NCBI GenBank assembly: GCA_019416425.1
Contig: DXXK01000011.1
Location: 1-41,747 of the forward strand
Length of the DNA stretch: 41,747 bases
Direction: 5' to 3'
From: Bacteroidales bacterium
GTDB lineage: Bacteria; Bacteroidota; Bacteroidia; Bacteroidales; Muribaculaceae
Position numbers and translations under genes: made by a program. This document shows, one piece after another, positions 25,850 to 34,464 of the stretch (the first letter of the stretch is position 1; every line of letters begins with the position of its first letter). The notes below the pieces were generated by a model. That model saw only the letters and a list, made by a program, of their open reading frames with translations. It searched no databases and was not told the DNA's origin.

Positions 25850-27340
25850 ATGGAAAAACGAATCAAGTCAATATACATAGTCACGATAATAGCCATCCTT
25901 GCGTTTCTGGCCATGCAGGGATACTGGCTTTATGAGCGTTACGAATATGCCCTTTCGGATTATGAGCGAGGATTGGCCGATAGGATAGTCAGGTGCGTGG
26001 ATTACTATAATGAAATACGCAGCAAATCGTCTGATCAGAGGAGCGATTCCATCAAAAAGCAAGATGACAGCAGGATAACGTTGCCGACATTCAGCCTGTC
26101 GCAGCAGTATGGGGATACGGTTAAGACAACCAGAACAGCCAGAATCTATACCTACCGGGCGTCGGCCTACGAGCTTCTTGGAATCAAGCCGGGGACGCCT
26201 TTGACGAATGAGATGAAGAACAAGGCCGTCGAGCTGGCGCAGCAGAGGCTTAAGGAACCCGACGATTCGGTGGTTTACGATGCCTCCGGGGCGAAGGATG
26301 AGAGCGAGGCCTGGGCAGCGGCCATGAATGTCCTGACCGAGCGAAAGTGTCCTTTCACTGTTGACGGTATGGACAGCGTCATGAGTAGAGCGGATATCAA
26401 GGCGCAGGTCAGTCTGGTGAAGGCCGACAGTATGGTATGGCGGACTAAGGTGGCGTATCACGGCAATGCCTTCAGACCGAGGCTGACCGTTACCATTCCA
26501 TACTCCCAGATGGAGGGACAGGTCGCGACGATTACCAGTACTGTGAATCCGTTCGATGTGCTTCCTGGCATGTGGCAGACCATGCTGATCACACTGCTGG
26601 TATCGGTGTTGCTGATCGTCTGCCTGATGTATCAGTTCTCGACGATTCTGAAATTCTCGCGCCTGGACAGGTTGCGCAACAGTTTCGTCACCACCATGAT
26701 CCATGAGCTGAAACGCCCGCTGTCAACGCTCAAGATGTGCATATCGGGCATGGACAACGGCAGGATGATGGACGATCCGGAGGTGAAGCGGGAAATATTG
26801 TCCGAGACCCGGAACGCTTTGGACAATCTGTCGGCTTATTTCTCGAAACTGCGGGATATCACGTTCAACAATGTGGAGCAGATTCCACTGAATATCCAGG
26901 CTGTCGATCTTCATGACCTGTTTGACGAGGTGACGGCGACGGTCGCTGTTCCTCCGGACAAGTCGGTGAAGGTCAGGAACGATATCGACAAGGATGTCCA
27001 GGTGTCGGCCGACCGCTCGCATCTGCACAGCATCCTGACGAATCTTGTGGAGAATGCAATAAAATATTCCGGACCTTCTGTCATGGTCTGCGCGACTGCT
27101 GCAACCGACAATGATTCTGTCCAGATCCATGTCAGCGACAACGGGAACGGAATCGCGGCGGGTGACCTGAAGCATATATTCAAGCGCTTCTATCGCGGCA
27201 ATGCATCGGCGGGCGACCAGCCCGGAATGGGATTGGGGCTTGCATATGTGCGTCTTCTGGTAGACGCGCATGGAGGCGATATATCGGTCAAAAGCCGTGA
27301 AGGTGAGGGCACATGTTTTACAATCAGCTTACCGCAATGA
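25850..27340 (+). CDS. Sensor histidine kinase
   Basis: The ATG at 25850 is chosen over an in-frame TTG 9 bp upstream. The 496-residue protein has an N-terminal membrane helix (about 8-28), a sensor region of about 210 residues outside the membrane, a second helix (about 241-264), a HisKA domain with phospho-acceptor His285 (MIHELKRPLS) and an ATPase domain with N box NLVENAIKYS and G boxes VSDNGNGIA and GMGLGLAYV. It partners the response regulator that overlaps its stop. The pair resembles the Bacteroides RprX/RprY type. The divergent GLPGLI/TonB operon is a natural candidate target. Confidence 0.93.
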   Translation: MEKRIKSIYIVTIIAILAFLAMQGYWLYERYEYALSDYERGLADRIVRCVDYYNEIRSKSSDQRSDSIKKQDDSRITLPTFSLSQQYGDTVKTTRTARIYTYRASAYELLGIKPGTPLTNEMKNKAVELAQQRLKEPDDSVVYDASGAKDESEAWAAAMNVLTERKCPFTVDGMDSVMSRADIKAQVSLVKADSMVWRTKVAYHGNAFRPRLTVTIPYSQMEGQVATITSTVNPFDVLPGMWQTMLITLLVSVLLIVCLMYQFSTILKFSRLDRLRNSFVTTMIHELKRPLSTLKMCISGMDNGRMMDDPEVKREILSETRNALDNLSAYFSKLRDITFNNVEQIPLNIQAVDLHDLFDEVTATVAVPPDKSVKVRNDIDKDVQVSADRSHLHSILTNLVENAIKYSGPSVMVCATAATDNDSVQIHVSDNGNGIAAGDLKHIFKRFYRGNASAGDQPGMGLGLAYVRLLVDAHGGDISVKSREGEGTCFTISLPQ

Positions 27341-28017
27341 TGAAGACAATCAAGATATTGCTTGTGGATGATGACTTCAGGAACTCGATGTTGCTGAAGC
27401 GTTTCATCGAGGCCGAGGGCTATGAGGTGATATATGCCGATAACGGCAAGGTTGGTCTGAAGATGTATCGTGAGGCGCATCCGGACCTGATTCTGCTTGA
27501 CATCAATATGCCGGAACTGGATGGGTTCGAGATGGCTCGTATCATCCGGCAGCATTACAAGCGTGTGATTATCTTCTTTCTGACGGACCGTACGGACAAG
27601 GTGGACCGATTGCATGGCTTTTCTCTTAAGGGTAACGATTATATTCCCAAACCCTTCTATCCGGAGGAACTGATTGCCAAGATCCGTGAGCGTTTTGACA
27701 GCATGACGGTAAACCAGGATGTGGAATATCAGTTGGGGGATACAGTTTTCCGACCGAACCTGACTTCCCTGACGTATGCCGGGGAGACCCATTCGCTGTC
27801 CGTGAGGCAGGCCGAGATCCTGCAGCTGCTGGCCGAGAACGCAGGATATCCTGTGGAACGGGACGTGATACTGGAACGTATATGGGGCGATGCGAGCTAT
27901 TCCAACTCCCTGGCCTTGAATGTCCAGATCACCTATCTGCGCCGGCTGCTGACTGATCCCACCGTCTCGATAATCAACATCAAGAAGAAAGGCTATGTAC
28001 TGTCAATCGACACCTAA
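27337..28017 (+). CDS. OmpR-family response regulator
   Basis: The start at 27337 (MMKTIKILLVDDD) overlaps the kinase stop, a coupled arrangement; a start one codon later is equally possible. The 226-residue protein has a receiver domain with Asp11-13, phospho-acceptor D55 (LILLDINMPELDG) and Lys105 (YIPKPFYPEEL), and a C-terminal winged helix (LSVRQAEILQLL ... LNVQITYLRRLL). It should bind DNA as a dimer after phosphorylation by the adjacent kinase. Confidence 0.94.
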   Translation: MMKTIKILLVDDDFRNSMLLKRFIEAEGYEVIYADNGKVGLKMYREAHPDLILLDINMPELDGFEMARIIRQHYKRVIIFFLTDRTDKVDRLHGFSLKGNDYIPKPFYPEELIAKIRERFDSMTVNQDVEYQLGDTVFRPNLTSLTYAGETHSLSVRQAEILQLLAENAGYPVERDVILERIWGDASYSNSLALNVQITYLRRLLTDPTVSIINIKKKGYVLSIDT

Positions 28018-28050
28018 ATATGCAAACGATGGTTATAATTGGGGTATTAT

Positions 28051-28077
28051 AAATCGGCAACAAGTTGTTGCCGATTT
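28051..28077 (+). terminator. Perfect 13-bp palindrome after the response regulator gene
   Basis: AAATCGGCAACAA and TTGTTGCCGATTT form a perfect stem around one central base, 34 nt after the stop codon. The run of T is short, so it may be a weak terminator or an operator. A second hairpin with one G-T pair (ATCATCAAC/GTTGGTGAT) follows at about 28088-28110. Confidence 0.5.
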
Positions 28078-28251
28078 CATGGGCTTGAATCATCAACGGC
28101 TCGTTGGTGATTTTACCGGTTCAAGTCATCAGAGCCGATAGCAGTGGCTGCTGTTCAGAAGAATATTTAAAAATCCATATCGATAGAAAATAGTCATAAT
28201 ATGGTCTTTATTAATGAGTAGATGTATTGTCAACTTGATAATAGGACATAA

Positions 28252-28749
28252 ATGAAGCGAGATATGGATAAGGATGTAAAGGTTGCAGTGGTAAGGACAA
28301 GGACAGTCCGAGTAGAAGGGGCATATACTACGTCGGATAATGATCTCCTCCCTACATACGGAAAGGCTACGACTGCATATCGGTTGTACATGTCGCAGGA
28401 CATTGCCGATGATTCAGTCGTTGCCTGGAATGCCATTAAGGGAATAACGGGTATGGAGGAAACAGAACCTTTCGTGCTGAAGCCAGACGGGCCGTGGGTG
28501 GATATGAATGAATCAAGAATATTATGCAAGGAATTGTCGGCTCGGGCAGTGGAGCTCCTGTCGGCCGCTCTGCCTCAGTACACGTTCCAGGTCGCTGATG
28601 ACAGCAGCGAACTGAGGTATGTACTGACGCCGAACGGTCATATCAAAATGACCACCGATATCACCGGATCGCGCCACAAGGTGTTGAAATACGTTCTCTG
28701 GATTGTGGCGCTTCTGGCAATAATCCTCCTTTTGCGATATTTGAGGTAA
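28252..28749 (+). CDS. Hypothetical protein with C-terminal membrane anchor
   Basis: I recognise no family. The 165-residue protein is hydrophilic for its first 140 residues and ends with a hydrophobic helix (VLKYVLWIVALLAIILLLRYL), so it is probably tail-anchored with the bulk in the cytoplasm. Codon use is like the neighbours. It is separated from the response regulator by 234 bp with hairpins and converges on the PH-domain gene. Confidence 0.6.
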   Translation: MKRDMDKDVKVAVVRTRTVRVEGAYTTSDNDLLPTYGKATTAYRLYMSQDIADDSVVAWNAIKGITGMEETEPFVLKPDGPWVDMNESRILCKELSARAVELLSAALPQYTFQVADDSSELRYVLTPNGHIKMTTDITGSRHKVLKYVLWIVALLAIILLLRYLR

Positions 28750-28791
28750 TTAACCTATCTACACTGTCCTGCTGATTAAGGAGGAAACTGT

Positions 28792-29268
28792 TTACTGCAA
28801 GTGGTGTTGGATGGTCCTGACCATTTCGAGGTGGTTTGCGCAGCTCAACACGTACCGGCGGTTGTTTTTCAACCGGATGTAGAAACATTGGCTGCGGTCG
28901 GCGTAGTAGCCGAAATACTGGCCTATCATTATATCGCTGAAATATCCCCAGTAGCCGAAGAATCCGCCGCTGCCGCACAGCCTGATTCCTCCGGCCGAAG
29001 GATAGCATGTGTCGATGGCCTTGATGTCGGTATACTTGAAAACCTTGTCGCCCGACAGCAGACGGTGAACTTTAAGGGAGTCGGAATCTGCGGTGATACT
29101 CACAGGACAGTAATACAGACCTGCGAAGATGGAGATGATCGCGATGGCCGTTATCAACAGACATTCGTTCTTGCCATGTAATGTCGCAACTATTCCTACC
29201 AGGAGTGCTGCGATAACCACTGCCGTAATGATGATGCAGTAGGTGCTGAAATGTACTTTGCTTTTCAT
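28792..29268 (-). CDS. Membrane protein with a PH-like domain
   Basis: The 158-residue protein has two membrane helices (about 10-30 and 37-55) and a C-terminal soluble domain with the bacterial PH-like pattern: SITADSDSLKVHRLLSG, FKYTDIKAID, then FYIRLKNNRRYVLSCANH. Such proteins are common small inner-membrane proteins of unknown role. It is the last gene of a three-gene minus-strand set, 28 bp after the XRE regulator gene. Confidence 0.65.
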   Translation of the reverse strand: MKSKVHFSTYCIIITAVVIAALLVGIVATLHGKNECLLITAIAIISIFAGLYYCPVSITADSDSLKVHRLLSGDKVFKYTDIKAIDTCYPSAGGIRLCGSGGFFGYWGYFSDIMIGQYFGYYADRSQCFYIRLKNNRRYVLSCANHLEMVRTIQHHLQ

Positions 29269-29296
29269 AAGACTTATATTTTTGATTTTTAAGGGT

Positions 29297-29497
29297 TTAG
29301 TCTCCGTTCTCGAGAATGAATATTGATTCCACCGGTTTACCGAAGAACCGGCTGATTTTTATGGCGAGTGGGGTAGAGGGCAGGAAACGGTTCTTCTCAA
29401 TCGCCACGATGGTCTGCCGGCTGACTCCTACAGCCTCGGCCAGTTGCTGCTGGGTCACGTCCTTCTCGGCCCGCTCCACCTTAATCCTGTTCTTCAT
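29297..29497 (-). CDS. Small XRE-family helix-turn-helix regulator
   Basis: The start at 29497 (MKNRIKVERAEKDVTQQQLA) is chosen because the longer frame only reads back through the upstream gene. The 66-residue protein is a single helix-turn-helix: TQQQLAEAVGVSRQTIVAIE, then KISRFFGKPVESIF. It overlaps the upstream membrane protein gene by 17 bp; regulators of this size paired with a small membrane protein usually control their own operon. Confidence 0.88.
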   Translation of the reverse strand: MKNRIKVERAEKDVTQQQLAEAVGVSRQTIVAIEKNRFLPSTPLAIKISRFFGKPVESIFILENGD

Positions 29498-29897
29498 CCT
29501 CGCCCATTTTGTTGTAACGGTGGATTTCCAGACGGAACACCACGACATAGATAAACGGCATCAATACGAGATTGACAATCATGAACTTAATGAATGCCAT
29601 GCCGTTGATGAGCAGAACGGAGGCAATCAGGATGATGGCGTAGATGTACAAGGCGTTCAGCAATGAGGCGAGCCGGATGGACCGGATCATCTCATCCTCG
29701 TGCTTCTCCTTGGAGCAGACTATGAAGATCGAGCCGACGGTGATGCCGATAATCACGGCATCGTTGAGTATGGTCTCGATTGTTCCCGCGCAACTGATAG
29801 CGCCGAAATAGATTAGAATTCCGAGGATGATTGCCGGAACAAGCAGCACCCATCCCACCGTCCGGAATTCTGTCGGAAATAGTAGATTCTTCATCAT
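29481..29897 (-). CDS. Small four-helix membrane protein paired with the XRE regulator
   Basis: The 138-residue protein has four hydrophobic helices (about 14-34, 44-62, 76-97 and 102-122) and a charged C-terminus (MGEDEEQD). It has no recognised family. Its gene overlaps the regulator gene by 17 bp, so the products are made together. The same arrangement, a short XRE regulator after a four-helix protein, is common in bacteria, but the function is unknown. Confidence 0.7.
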   Translation of the reverse strand: MMKNLLFPTEFRTVGWVLLVPAIILGILIYFGAISCAGTIETILNDAVIIGITVGSIFIVCSKEKHEDEMIRSIRLASLLNALYIYAIILIASVLLINGMAFIKFMIVNLVLMPFIYVVVFRLEIHRYNKMGEDEEQD

Positions 29898-29925
29898 GTT
29901 GTGGTGTCATGTTTAATCAACGATG

Positions 29926-29933
29926 CAAAGGTA
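29926..29933 (-). promoter_or_regulatory. -7 promoter box (TACCTTTG) for the membrane protein/regulator operon
   Basis: TACCTTTG on the minus strand, 28 nt before the start codon at 29897. Confidence 0.55.
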
Positions 29934-30106
29934 AATAAAATTTTACAATTAGACAAGTATACTTTACATTTTTGATTAAATTGTGGGCAATATGAACTTG
30001 CAATGAATGTGTATCACACAACTTTGTTTTGTATCATGTATGTATCACGTAGGTTATAATATAGGGCATATGTAGGAAGTAAGGCGTGATATATGGGTAA
30101 TATAAT

Positions 30107-30145
30107 AATCGCGTAACTTGTTTCAATTTAACAAATTACGCGATT
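30107..30145 (-). terminator. Hairpin just downstream of the tRNA-Arg gene
   Basis: Arms AATCGCGTAACTTGTT and AACAAATTACGCGATT pair over 16 bp with one G-T around a 7-nt loop. It begins 7 nt after the tRNA 3' end and is followed on the minus strand by an AT-rich stretch, as expected for a tRNA terminator or processing signal. Confidence 0.65.
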
Positions 30146-30152
30146 GGAATCG

Positions 30153-30224
30153 TATCCTCGTAGGGAGTCGAACCCTAATCGTCGGAACCGGAATCCGAAA
30201 TTCTATCCATTGAACTACGAGGAC
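30153..30224 (-). tRNA. tRNA-Arg (anticodon CCG)
   Basis: On the minus strand the cloverleaf is complete: acceptor GTCCTCG/CGAGGAT (first pair G-T), D arm GTTC/GAAT, anticodon stem TCGGA/TCCGA with loop TTCCGGT (anticodon CCG), a 4-nt variable loop and T stem TAGGG/CCCTA with loop TTCGACT. The discriminator base is A and CCA is not encoded. It reads the CGG codon. Confidence 0.95.
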
Positions 30225-30313
30225 ATGTTGCGGATGGCCGCTGCCGCTTGTCGCGGGTGGTGCAGGCACCTGTAGTATGTCAGTACAATCGGCCGCTGCC
30301 CGGATTGCAGTTG

Positions 30314-30321
30314 CAAAGTTA
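30314..30321 (-). promoter_or_regulatory. -7 promoter box (TAACTTTG) for tRNA-Arg
   Basis: TAACTTTG on the minus strand, about 90 nt before the mature tRNA 5' end; the leader would be removed by RNase P. Confidence 0.45.
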
Positions 30322-30395
30322 ATCAAATTTGGGCATTATTCCATAAGTTTGGGAAAATTTTTATCAAAATATTCGGTATTTGCCGTTTTTGTTGC

Positions 30396-30403
30396 TATCT
30401 TTG
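30396..30403 (+). promoter_or_regulatory. -7 promoter box (TATCTTTG) for the ung operon
   Basis: TATCTTTG matches TAnnTTTG. Transcription starting near 30410 rules out start codons in the open frame before it and supports the ung start at 30454. Confidence 0.5.
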
Positions 30404-30453
30404 TACCGTGCGGAGGTAGATGCTTCAGCCGAGACCTTCGCGAAAACGAAAGT

Positions 30454-31185
30454 ATGCAGCAGGCAGTTATGGAAAGCAACACAGGACAGAATATCAGTGT
30501 GGAACAGGATGCGGCGGCGCGTGTCCGGATTGACGAATCCTGGAAACGTGAGCTGATGGCGGAATTCATGCAGCCATATTTCCGTGAGATTACTGAACGG
30601 GTGCGCCGAGAGTATTCCACTCCCGGTAATATATGCTACCCGCCGGCACGCGAGATCTTCGCCGCCTTCGACCATACCCCTTTCGACCAGGTCAAGGTGG
30701 TGATCATGGGCCAGGATCCATATCACGGGCCGGGGCAGGCCAACGGCTTGGCATTCTCCGTGAATCCCGGCATCCCGTTGCCGAAATCGCTGATCAATAT
30801 ATTCAAGGAGGTGAGCGACGACACAGGTGCTCCGATGCCGGCGAACGGCGACCTGACCCGCTGGGCCGACCAGGGCGTGTTGCTGCTCAACTCCGCGCTG
30901 ACCGTCCGCGCGCATAATGCCCACTCCCACAACTGGGTAGGCTGGGACCGGTTCACCGAGGCCGCCATACGGCGTCTGGCCACCGAGCGCGACCATCTGG
31001 TGTTCCTGCTGTGGGGTTCCGACGCACTGCGCCGTGGTGAGTTCATTGACCGCGACCGTCATCTGGTGATGAGCTGCCCACATCCGTCACCGCTCTCCGC
31101 GCACCGCGGATTCTTCGGCAACCATCAGTTCACCCGTGCCAACGAATACCTCGTGGCACACGGCAAAACACCTATCGAATGGTAA
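30454..31185 (+). CDS. ung: Uracil-DNA glycosylase, family 1
   Basis: The start at 30454 is the first Met after the promoter box; Met at 30469 is also possible. The 243-residue protein has the catalytic block VVIMGQDPYHGPGQANG (Asp88) and the leucine-loop block CPHPSPLSAHRGFFG (His210). It removes uracil from DNA in base-excision repair. About 20 N-terminal residues are unlike other Ung proteins and may be disordered. It heads a + strand operon, overlapping the next gene by 7 bp. Confidence 0.95.
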   Translation: MQQAVMESNTGQNISVEQDAAARVRIDESWKRELMAEFMQPYFREITERVRREYSTPGNICYPPAREIFAAFDHTPFDQVKVVIMGQDPYHGPGQANGLAFSVNPGIPLPKSLINIFKEVSDDTGAPMPANGDLTRWADQGVLLLNSALTVRAHNAHSHNWVGWDRFTEAAIRRLATERDHLVFLLWGSDALRRGEFIDRDRHLVMSCPHPSPLSAHRGFFGNHQFTRANEYLVAHGKTPIEW

Positions 31186-32420
31186 GACGAATCATCATAC
31201 CAATCCTTGTCCTGCTGTCGGCGGTTCCCGTGTCGGCCGACACCGACACGCGCCAGCAGATTTTCTCGCCACGGTTCAAGACGCTGAAAGTGCAGAATAT
31301 GGATATCTTCGACGCTCCGCCGATTATCCGTCTCGGCAGCGAGGACCGCGTGGAGATAACCTTCGACGAGATCGGCGAGGACAACCAGTTCCTGGAATAC
31401 CGCCTGCTGCATTGCAACGCCAACTGGCAGCCGTCGTCGCTGCTGGACAGCGAGTACATCGACGGATTCAACGCCGTACGTATCGAGGACTATGCTTTCT
31501 CCACCGCTACCTTCGTACACTATGTGAACTACCGCATCGAGATGCCGAACGAGGAGACCGGCCTGCTGCGCAGCGGCAACTACCTGCTGCAGGTGTACAA
31601 TCCCGACGTGCCGGACGACGTGCTGCTGCAGGCGCGGTTCCGCGTTAGCGAGAACAGTGCGACCATAACCGGCGGATTCAACGCACGCACGGACCGAGGC
31701 TTCAACGACTGTTGGCAGCAGGTATGGGCCACGGCCACCGTGGAATTGGGCGACGGATCCAATCCATACAACGACTACCGTCTGGAAGTTACGCAGAACA
31801 ATAACGACATGTCGCGGCAGATACTGCCTGTGCCGTCGCGCGTCAACGGCAACCAGCTGATATATGACCACAATCCCAAGCTGATATTCCCGGCAGGCAA
31901 CGAATATCTCCGTTTCGAGTCCACCTCCAACCAATTCCCCGGCATGAAGGTCGACTCGCTGCACTACGAGGGTACCAACTACCACGTCTGGCTCAAGCCG
32001 GACTCGCCCCGTGCCGAGCGCGAGTACCAGTTTGACCAGACCCAGCATGGCCGCTATATAGTGCGCGAGTATAATTCCACCGATTCCAACATCGGCGCCG
32101 ACTACATCACCGTGCACTTCCTGCTGGAGATGGATCAGCTGGCGGAATCGGAGGTTTTTGTGGACGGCGAGATGACCAATGGCCTGTTCACCGACCGTAA
32201 CCGTATGACCTATGACCGAGGCAAAGGAGCCTATGTGTTGCAGATGCCCCTTAAACAAGGGGCGTACAATTACCGTTATGTAGTCAAAGGCCCCGATGGA
32301 GAGTTCACATCGCTTGACGGTGACAAATGGGAGACCGGCAATCAGTATGAGGTCGGTCTGTGGAAACGCCGTCCCGGCGACCGTGCGGACCGTCTGATCG
32401 GCATCGAGTTATTGCAATGA
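31179..32420 (+). CDS. Type IX secretion system plug protein (DUF5103)
   Basis: The 413-residue protein has a signal peptide (about 1-20, MVRRIIIPILVLLSAVPVSA) and an Ig-like beta-rich body with the family blocks LEYRLLHCNANWQPSSLLDSEY, FVHYVNYRIEMPN and SGNYLLQVYNPD. I know the family as the DUF5103 protein linked to the SprA translocon plug of the Bacteroidota type IX system; that link is from the literature of the family, not from neighbours here. No other secretion gene is in the window. It overlaps ung by 7 bp. Confidence 0.85.
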   Translation: MVRRIIIPILVLLSAVPVSADTDTRQQIFSPRFKTLKVQNMDIFDAPPIIRLGSEDRVEITFDEIGEDNQFLEYRLLHCNANWQPSSLLDSEYIDGFNAVRIEDYAFSTATFVHYVNYRIEMPNEETGLLRSGNYLLQVYNPDVPDDVLLQARFRVSENSATITGGFNARTDRGFNDCWQQVWATATVELGDGSNPYNDYRLEVTQNNNDMSRQILPVPSRVNGNQLIYDHNPKLIFPAGNEYLRFESTSNQFPGMKVDSLHYEGTNYHVWLKPDSPRAEREYQFDQTQHGRYIVREYNSTDSNIGADYITVHFLLEMDQLAESEVFVDGEMTNGLFTDRNRMTYDRGKGAYVLQMPLKQGAYNYRYVVKGPDGEFTSLDGDKWETGNQYEVGLWKRRPGDRADRLIGIELLQ

Positions 32421-32436
32421 CAAAGAAGACTAAACC

Positions 32437-33021
32437 ATGTTGCAGATAGGAGATAAACTTGTAAGTCTTGATTTGATTGAGCGTTACTTCGTGTGCGATC
32501 TCGACGCCTGCCTCGGTGCCTGCTGCATCGAGGGCGACGAGGGTGCGCCTGTGACGCAGGAGGAGAGCGTCCGCATCGAGGCGATCCTGCCGCAGGTGCG
32601 GGAATACATGACGCCCGGCGGCCTGCGCGAGGTGGCGGAGAACGGCGTGGACTACCTGGACCGCGAGGGTGACCGCGTCACCGCGCTGGTGAACGGCTGC
32701 GAATGCGCCTTCACATGCCGCGAGCCGGGAGGCAAGTGCCTCTGCGCGCTGGAGAAGGCCTACCGTGCCGGAGCGTTCAAGGAGGATGTCAAGCCGATCA
32801 GCTGCCGCCTGTATCCGGTACGGGTCAAGGAGTACGACGGCTTCACTGCAGTGAACCTTCACCGGTGGAAGATCTGCCGTCCCGCCGAGAGGCTCGGCGC
32901 GAAGTTGGGCATACGGGCGTACGAGTTCCTGAAGGGACCGCTGACTGCCCGGTTTGGCAAGGAGTGGTACGACGAGCTGGAACTGACGGCCCATGAATAT
33001 CTAAAAGCATACGGAAAATGA
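32437..33021 (+). CDS. DUF3109 cysteine-rich protein
   Basis: The 194-residue cytoplasmic protein has 11 cysteines in clusters typical of the family: C20, C25, C29-C30 (DACLGACC), C88/C90/C94 (CECAFTC), C101/C103 (CLC), C123 (SCRLYP) and C147. These clusters resemble the YkgJ-type zinc or iron-sulfur-binding proteins. Its role is not established. It lies 16 bp after the plug-protein gene and overlaps the cardiolipin synthase start by 4 bp. Confidence 0.9.
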   Translation: MLQIGDKLVSLDLIERYFVCDLDACLGACCIEGDEGAPVTQEESVRIEAILPQVREYMTPGGLREVAENGVDYLDREGDRVTALVNGCECAFTCREPGGKCLCALEKAYRAGAFKEDVKPISCRLYPVRVKEYDGFTAVNLHRWKICRPAERLGAKLGIRAYEFLKGPLTARFGKEWYDELELTAHEYLKAYGK

Positions 33022-34442
33022 TGCCTGCATGGTTGAATACGACGCTTTACATCCTCTATCTGGTGACGATAGCGGCGGCGGTGATAGTGGTCTTGCGCGA
33101 GAACCGCAATCCCATCCGATCACTGGCCTGGGTGATCGCGTTGATATTCCTGCCATTCGTAGGACTGATTTTCTACATCTTCTTCGGCCGTTCGCTGCGC
33201 GGCCGGCGCATGGTGTCACGCCACAACAAGCGCAGGATGGTGACGGCCATGGCTCCCAGACACGTTGACCTGGACTCGCAGCAGCTGGATGACTCGGAAA
33301 AGGTGCTGGTGAAGCTGGCGCGCAACATATCCAGTTCCATCTACAGCAAGAACAACGCCATCGAGGTGTTCACCGTCGGCGCTGACAAGTTCCGCAGCCT
33401 GAAGGAGGACTTGAGGCATTCGCGCAAGTCCATATATCTGCAGTATTATATCTTCATGGACGACAAGATCGGCACGGAGATAGCGGAGATACTGAAGGAG
33501 CGCGCCCGTGCGGGTGTGGATGTCAAGGTGATGTACGACCATATCGGGTCGTTCAGCACCAAGAACGCCTTCTGGCGCGACATGGAGTCGGCGGGTGTGG
33601 ACACTCATCCATTCTTCCGCGTCAACTTCCCGCAGCTGGCCAACCGCATCAACTGGCGCAACCACCGCAAGATGGTGATAATCGACCAGCGGATCGGCTA
33701 CATCGGCGGCATGAACATAGCGGACCGTTACGATATGGGGGCCGAGGGAGGCACCCCGTGGCGCGACACGCATTTCCGCGTGGAGGGCGACATCGTGGAG
33801 TCGCTTCTGTTCTCGTACATCGTGGACTGGAATTTCCTGAAGCAGCCGCGGCCGATGGAGTATCCCAAGACCCATCCCAGCAATCTTGCCACCAACGTGG
33901 GCATGCAGCTTGTCACGTCCGGGCCTTTGGGCCGGTGGGACAACCTGGCGCTGGTCTATCTCAAGGCCATCTCCATGGCCAGCAAGTGCATCTACATCCA
34001 GACACCTTATTTCCTGCCGACCGATGCGTTGCAGCGTGCGCTGGAGATGGCGGCGCTGTCCAAGATCGACGTGCGTGTCATGATTCCGCGCCAGAGCGAC
34101 AGCCGGATGCTGCAGTTGGCCTCCTTCTCCTACGTGACGCAGTGCCTCAAGGCGGGCATCAAGGTCTATCTGTACAATACCGGCATGCTGCATGCTAAGG
34201 GGATGATAATCGACCACAATCTGGTGACGGCGGGTTCCACGAATTTCGATTTCCGCAGCTTCGAGAACAACTTCGAGTGTAACCTGTTGATTTACGACGA
34301 GGAGCTGAACCGCAAGATGCGCGACATCTTCTTCCGCGACATGGGCCAGTGCACCAAGCTCAACTACGAGACATGGAAAAAAAGACCCATGCCCCAGAGG
34401 GCATGGGAATCAATAGTCCGTCTTGTCTCCCCGATTCTGTAA
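33018..34442 (+). CDS. cls: Cardiolipin synthase (phospholipase D family)
   Basis: The 474-residue protein has two N-terminal membrane helices (about 9-27 and 37-57) and two HKD motifs: HRKMVIID (His216, Lys218, Asp223) and HAKGMIIDH (His392, Lys394, Asp399), each followed by the expected Gly/Ser-Asn block (GGMNIADR; GSTNFDFRS). It joins two phosphatidylglycerols, or phosphatidylglycerol with another lipid, to make cardiolipin in the inner membrane. Last gene of the ung operon. A terminator for the opposing strand lies in its final 70 bp. Confidence 0.95.
   Translation: MMPAWLNTTLYILYLVTIAAAVIVVLRENRNPIRSLAWVIALIFLPFVGLIFYIFFGRSLRGRRMVSRHNKRRMVTAMAPRHVDLDSQQLDDSEKVLVKLARNISSSIYSKNNAIEVFTVGADKFRSLKEDLRHSRKSIYLQYYIFMDDKIGTEIAEILKERARAGVDVKVMYDHIGSFSTKNAFWRDMESAGVDTHPFFRVNFPQLANRINWRNHRKMVIIDQRIGYIGGMNIADRYDMGAEGGTPWRDTHFRVEGDIVESLLFSYIVDWNFLKQPRPMEYPKTHPSNLATNVGMQLVTSGPLGRWDNLALVYLKAISMASKCIYIQTPYFLPTDALQRALEMAALSKIDVRVMIPRQSDSRMLQLASFSYVTQCLKAGIKVYLYNTGMLHAKGMIIDHNLVTAGSTNFDFRSFENNFECNLLIYDEELNRKMRDIFFRDMGQCTKLNYETWKKRPMPQRAWESIVRLVSPIL
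34375..34407 (-). terminator. Intrinsic terminator for the minus-strand RhuM gene, inside the cls coding end
   Basis: CCCATGCC and GGCATGGG (34386-34407) form a perfect 8-bp stem with a 6-nt loop, followed on the minus strand by TCTTTTTTTCC. It lies 58 nt beyond the RhuM stop codon, within cls codons. Confidence 0.75.
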
Positions 34443-34464
34443 CCGGATAGGTTGATACATGAAT

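Noticed and set aside
30153..30224. tRNA-Arg as an integration site for an island
   Set aside because: No integrase gene or duplicated tRNA 3' end is visible on either side.
30277..30453. N-terminal extension of uracil-DNA glycosylase
   Set aside because: The -7 box at 30396-30403 lies inside it and the extension overlaps the tRNA promoter region; the encoded residues do not resemble Ung.
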